From contig JAOPVM010000360.1 in NCBI GenBank assembly GCA_025966215.1, positions 1 to 16,910 on the forward strand: a stretch of 16,910 nt of DNA, in the 5' to 3' direction. Positions 14,338 to 16,910 of the stretch are shown here, piece by piece. Source of the stretch: Klenkia sp. Its GTDB lineage: Bacteria; Actinomycetota; Actinomycetes; Mycobacteriales; Geodermatophilaceae. Under the pieces are notes generated by a model. The model had not been told where the DNA came from. It saw only the letters and a program-made list of their open reading frames with translations, and did not search any database. The position numbers were made by a program, and so were the translations under genes. How positions within the stretch are numbered: the stretch's first letter is position 1; each line of letters starts with the position of its first letter.

Positions 14338-15330
14338 GTGACCGCTGACCAGGGCCACCTCCTGCTGCTCCCGGCCCCGGAGCTCGCGGTCGACGGGTCC
14401 CTGGACGCCGACGGGGGCCGCGTCCACCGGGTCGCCGTGGTCGACACCGACGACGAGCTGATCGCGCTGGCGCTGGGCTTCCTGCGCACCGGGATCGAGC
14501 AGGGCGACGTCACCGTCGCGTACCTGACCCCCGCACCCGCTGCGCACGTGCGCGCTCAGCTGCCCGGGGTCGACGTCCGGGAGATCTCCGGGCCCACCCC
14601 GCGCGAGCCCGACGCCATCGCCGGTCACCTGCAGATGCTGGAGGGGGCCCGGGCCCAGGGACGACGCCTGCGGGTGCTGGGCCAGGTGTACGAGCGCAGC
14701 CGGCGGGCCTGGGACGAGCGGGTCCGCGGCGAGGCCGCCCACGAGCACGTGTTCAGCGGTGAGCCGATGAGCTCGCTGTGCGTCTACGACAGCCGCACGA
14801 CCCCCACTGAGGCGCTCGAGGTCGTGCTGGTCGCGCACCCCGAGGTCGTCATCGGGGGGCGGGTGCACACCAGCCCCGGTCACCGCCGGCCGCGGGACCT
14901 GCTCGCCGCGCTGCCGGTGCCCGAGGAGCCGCTGCAGGCCCAGGCCCCGGTCTTCACCGTCGACGACGCCCCGTCGCTGCCCGAGCTGCGGCACCAGTTG
15001 GCTGCGGCGCTGCGCGGCCGGTTCGCCGACCGGGACGCCGAGGAGGACTTCCACCTCGCCGCATCCGAGATCGCCGCCAACGCCTTCCGGCACGGCGGCC
15101 GGCCGGTCTCCGTGCGGCTCTGGGCCGCCCCCGACCGGGTGGTCTGCACCCTCACCGACGGCGGCAGCGACTACGACGGCTTCCTCGCCGGGTACCGCCC
15201 CGCGCACGGTGCCGACCTCTCCCGCGGCGGCATGGGCCTGTGGTTGGCCCGCAAGCTCTGCGACCACGTCGACCTGCACCGCTCCGCCGCAGGCCTCACC
15301 GTCCGCCTCTCCACCGCCGTCCCTGCCTGA
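14338..15330 (+). CDS. MEDS-domain sensor with C-terminal anti-sigma-type ATPase domain
   Basis: A 330-residue two-domain protein. Residues about 25-190 form a MEDS (DcmR-type sensory) domain, with DDELIALALGFLRTGIEQGD at its start and SSLCVYDSRTTP and AHPEVVIGG at its end. Residues about 215-325 form a GHKL/HATPase_c_2 domain of RsbW type: N-box EIAANAFRHGG, G1-like LTDGGSDYDG, G2 RGGMGLWLARKLCDHVD. There is no phospho-accepting His domain, so this is more like an anti-sigma factor/regulatory kinase than a classical sensor kinase. The GTG at 14338 has GGAGG 5 bases upstream; an ATG at 14284 is a weaker alternative. It stands alone between terminators, with no anti-anti-sigma or sigma gene next to it, so its partner is unknown. 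No membrane segment. Confidence 0.85.
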   Translation: MTADQGHLLLLPAPELAVDGSLDADGGRVHRVAVVDTDDELIALALGFLRTGIEQGDVTVAYLTPAPAAHVRAQLPGVDVREISGPTPREPDAIAGHLQMLEGARAQGRRLRVLGQVYERSRRAWDERVRGEAAHEHVFSGEPMSSLCVYDSRTTPTEALEVVLVAHPEVVIGGRVHTSPGHRRPRDLLAALPVPEEPLQAQAPVFTVDDAPSLPELRHQLAAALRGRFADRDAEEDFHLAASEIAANAFRHGGRPVSVRLWAAPDRVVCTLTDGGSDYDGFLAGYRPAHGADLSRGGMGLWLARKLCDHVDLHRSAAGLTVRLSTAVPA

Positions 15331-15342
15331 CCCGTCGCCCCA

Positions 15343-15369
15343 GCGTGGATCAGGTGACCTGATCCACGC
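15343..15369 (+). terminator. Strong hairpin terminator
   Basis: GCGTGGATCAGG, loop TGA, CCTGATCCACGC: a perfect 12-base-pair stem starting 12 bases after the MEDS gene stop. No T-run, typical of high-GC actinomycete terminators. As a palindrome it would work in both directions. Confidence 0.75.
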
Positions 15370-15375
15370 CTGGCC

Positions 15376-15402
15376 GCCGTCACCAACGCTGGTGAGGACG
15401 GC
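15376..15402 (+). terminator. Second hairpin in tandem
   Basis: GCCGT-CACCA, loop ACGC, TGGTG-agg-ACGGC: ten pairs with a three-base bulge, only 6 bases after the first hairpin. Probably a backup terminator for the MEDS gene or insulation of the next operon. Confidence 0.5.
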
Positions 15403-15461
15403 GGGTCGCTCGTGAGGGTGGAGGGGTTGACTCCGCGGTCTCTCAGCGGTGAGCTACCCGG

Positions 15462-16280
15462 GTGATCGTCGTGACGGCAGCGGGCGGCAACACCGGGACG
15501 GCGGTGGTCCGCGCGCTGCGGGCCCGGGGGGAGCAGGTGCGGGCCGTGGTGGGCAGCGCCACGCCCCGCCCGGAGCTGGACGGGCTCGGCGCGGAGGTCG
15601 TCGTCGCCGACCTGGTGGGCGCCCCGGGCAGTCTCCCGCTGGAGGGCGCCGACGCGCTCTACCTGGTCTGGCCGAACTTCGAGCCCACCGAGGCGGCCGG
15701 GGTGCCCCGGGCGGTGGAGGGCGCGAGGCAGGCCGGTGTCGGCCGGGTGGTCTACCACTCGGTGCTCCGCCCCCAGCTGCGCTCGATGCCGCACCACGCG
15801 GCCAAGGACCGCGCGGAGGAGGCCCTGGACGCCGGTGGGGTGCCGTGGCGGGTGCTCCAGCCCTGCGCCTACGCCGACAACCTCGACGCCCAGCTGCCCC
15901 GGATCGCCGAGACCGGTGAGCTGCGCAGCCCGTGGGGCCTGGAGCAGGCCCAGTCGCTGGTCGACCTGCGCGACGTCGCCGAGGCCGCGGCGGTGCTGCT
16001 CACCGAGGACGGTCTGGACGGCGGCACCTTCGAGGCGGTCGGCCCGCAGCCGCTGACGGCACCGCACCTGGCGGCGGCGGTCGCCGAGCACCTGGGCCGC
16101 GCCGTCCGCGCCGTGGACACCCGGCCCGGCACGGACGACGACTACGCCGGGCGCTGCTCGCGGACGATGTTCGACTGGTACCGCCGGCACGGGTTCACCG
16201 GCAGCCCGCGGGTGCTCACCGCGCTGCTGGGCCGGGCGCCCCGCACGTTCGCCGACCACCTCGCCGGGTTGACGCCGTGA
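15462..16280 (+). CDS. NmrA-like NAD(P)-binding protein
   Basis: A 272-residue atypical short-chain dehydrogenase of the NmrA/HSCARG type. The Rossmann motif AAGGNTGTAVV begins at residue 6 (GGNTG, 8-12), followed by VRAVVGSATP, ALYLVWPNF, VYHSVLRPQL and DLRDVAEAAAVLLTE. The classical Tyr-x-x-x-Lys pair is not obvious, so it may be a redox sensor or an NAD(P)H-dependent reductase such as the quinone type; which is not decidable. The GTG at 15462 is preceded by GGTGAG 7 bases upstream. It overlaps the MarR gene by 4 bases, so the regulator probably controls its own operon including this gene. Confidence 0.85.
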   Translation: MIVVTAAGGNTGTAVVRALRARGEQVRAVVGSATPRPELDGLGAEVVVADLVGAPGSLPLEGADALYLVWPNFEPTEAAGVPRAVEGARQAGVGRVVYHSVLRPQLRSMPHHAAKDRAEEALDAGGVPWRVLQPCAYADNLDAQLPRIAETGELRSPWGLEQAQSLVDLRDVAEAAAVLLTEDGLDGGTFEAVGPQPLTAPHLAAAVAEHLGRAVRAVDTRPGTDDDYAGRCSRTMFDWYRRHGFTGSPRVLTALLGRAPRTFADHLAGLTP

Positions 16281-16804
16281 CCGGGCCCGGGGACGCGCTG
16301 GACCTGATCCTGCAGCAGTGGGCCCGCGAACGACCCGACCTGGACTGCACGCCGATGGGCGTGATCGGCCGGATCACCCAGCTCCAGCGTGAGGTGTTCC
16401 TCGCCCAGCGGGCCACCTTCGCCCGGCACGGGCTGGACGCGCCGTCCTTCGACGTCCTCGCGGCCCTGCGTCGGGCGGGGGAGCCCTACCAGCTCACGCC
16501 CACCGCGCTGATGCGGACGGCGCTGGTCACCAGCGGTGCCATCACCCAGCGGCTGGACCGGTTGGAGGAGAAGGGCCTGATCACCCGCGGGCGCAGCGAG
16601 GCCGACGGCCGGGCCGTCGTCGTCACCCTGACCGCGTCCGGGCGGACGGCGCTGGACGCCGCGCTGCCCGACCACCTGGAGACCGAGCGCGGCATGCTCG
16701 AGGGCCTCAGCGCGGCCGAGCAGGCCCAGCTCGCCGATCTCCTCCGCCGCTTCCTGGTGGCCCTGGGCCGCACCCCGGACGGTCCGGCGCCCGACCCCAG
16801 CTGA
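16277..16804 (+). CDS. MarR family transcriptional regulator
   Basis: A 175-residue winged-helix regulator. The recognition region LMRTALVTSGAITQRLDRLEEKG (about residues 76-98) and the wing RGRSEADGRAVVVTLT with the DGR turn fit MarR proteins. Helices at both ends would form the dimer interface. The GTG start overlaps the NmrA-like stop by 4 bases (GTGA), which marks translational coupling. MarR proteins commonly repress their own operon and respond to phenolic or oxidative ligands; the ligand here is unknown. It converges on a minus-strand gene ending 3 bases after its stop. No clear operator palindrome stands out upstream of 15462 apart from the terminator hairpins. Confidence 0.9.
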   Translation: MTGPGDALDLILQQWARERPDLDCTPMGVIGRITQLQREVFLAQRATFARHGLDAPSFDVLAALRRAGEPYQLTPTALMRTALVTSGAITQRLDRLEEKGLITRGRSEADGRAVVVTLTASGRTALDAALPDHLETERGMLEGLSAAEQAQLADLLRRFLVALGRTPDGPAPDPS

Positions 16805-16807
16805 GGC

Positions 16808-16910
16808 TCACCGGGCCGCGAGTGCCTCCTCGGCGGGGACCCAGGCGAGCCCGTGCGCCGCGGCCACCGGCTCGCTGGTGAGCGCGCCGCCGACGCTGGT
16901 CAGCCCCCGG
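16808..16910 (-). CDS. 3' end of an unidentified minus-strand gene
   Basis: The minus strand is open from the window edge to a TGA at 16808-16810, giving about 33 codons: RGLTSVGGALTSEPVAAAHG, then LAWVPAEEALAAR. Codon use is GC-rich at third positions, as in genuine genes here. Its stop is 3 bases from the MarR stop, a natural convergent arrangement. I do not recognise the family from this fragment. Confidence 0.5.
   Translation of the reverse strand, partial: RGLTSVGGALTSEPVAAAHGLAWVPAEEALAAR

Noticed and set aside
16277..16804. MarR protein as the regulator of the 14-base operator
   Set aside because: It is over 8 kb away, coupled to the NmrA-like gene, and no copy of the operator is seen near its own operon.
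1..16910. CRISPR arrays, tRNA/rRNA genes, insertion sequences, attachment sites
   Set aside because: I looked for repeat-spacer patterns, cloverleaf-like sequence, transposase motifs and long terminal repeats and saw none. A dedicated RNA or repeat search was not possible here.

Overview
This window looks like chromosomal DNA from a very GC-rich actinomycete. The signs are near-universal G/C third positions, many GTG starts, 1-4 base stop/start overlaps, a MEDS/anti-sigma ATPase protein, and a bacterial urate pathway next to malate synthase. A Geodermatophilaceae- or Pseudonocardiaceae-like host is plausible, but that is inference. I saw no rRNA, tRNA, CRISPR array, transposase or phage gene.

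Left half (about 1-8560) is an accessory catabolic locus. On the left edge a 4,5-dihydroxyphthalate-decarboxylase-like gene (minus strand, cut by the window edge) diverges from a tight plus-strand operon. That operon runs: zinc alcohol dehydrogenase-like MDR enzyme, LigK/RraA-type aldolase, LigJ-type 4-oxalomesaconate hydratase, and a second 4,5-dihydroxyphthalate-decarboxylase-like protein. Next come a small minus-strand ORF, a ferredoxin-reductase-type flavoprotein (minus), a broken class II aldolase/decarboxylase gene (plus) and an MFS transporter (minus). LigJ and LigK homologues catalyse the last two steps of protocatechuate 4,5-cleavage (oxalomesaconate to carboxyhydroxyoxoadipate to pyruvate plus oxaloacetate). 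The decarboxylase-like proteins and the reductase suggest a carboxylated aromatic, phthalate-like substrate. No ring hydroxylase, ring-cleavage dioxygenase or lactonase is visible. Four promoter regions in this half carry the same 14-base near-palindrome (form ATTGGTCnGACCAT), which resembles operators of FadR/FCD-type GntR repressors. It appears to tie these genes into one regulon whose regulator lies outside the window.

Middle (8559-11345, minus strand) is a purine-degradation operon. In transcription order it holds OHCU decarboxylase, 5-hydroxyisourate hydrolase, a DUF1348 (NTF2-like) protein, urate oxidase and a phosphoribosyltransferase. The first, second and fourth convert urate to S-allantoin. 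The phosphoribosyltransferase probably salvages bases and carries an odd C-terminal tail at the border with the catabolic locus.

Divergent from it, 43 bp away, malate synthase A (which consumes glyoxylate, a product of ureide breakdown) is translationally coupled to a DUF6986 CitE-like aldolase. The right end holds a MEDS-histidine-kinase-type ATPase protein followed by strong hairpins, a coupled NmrA-like reductase and MarR regulator pair, and the 3' end of an unidentified minus-strand gene.
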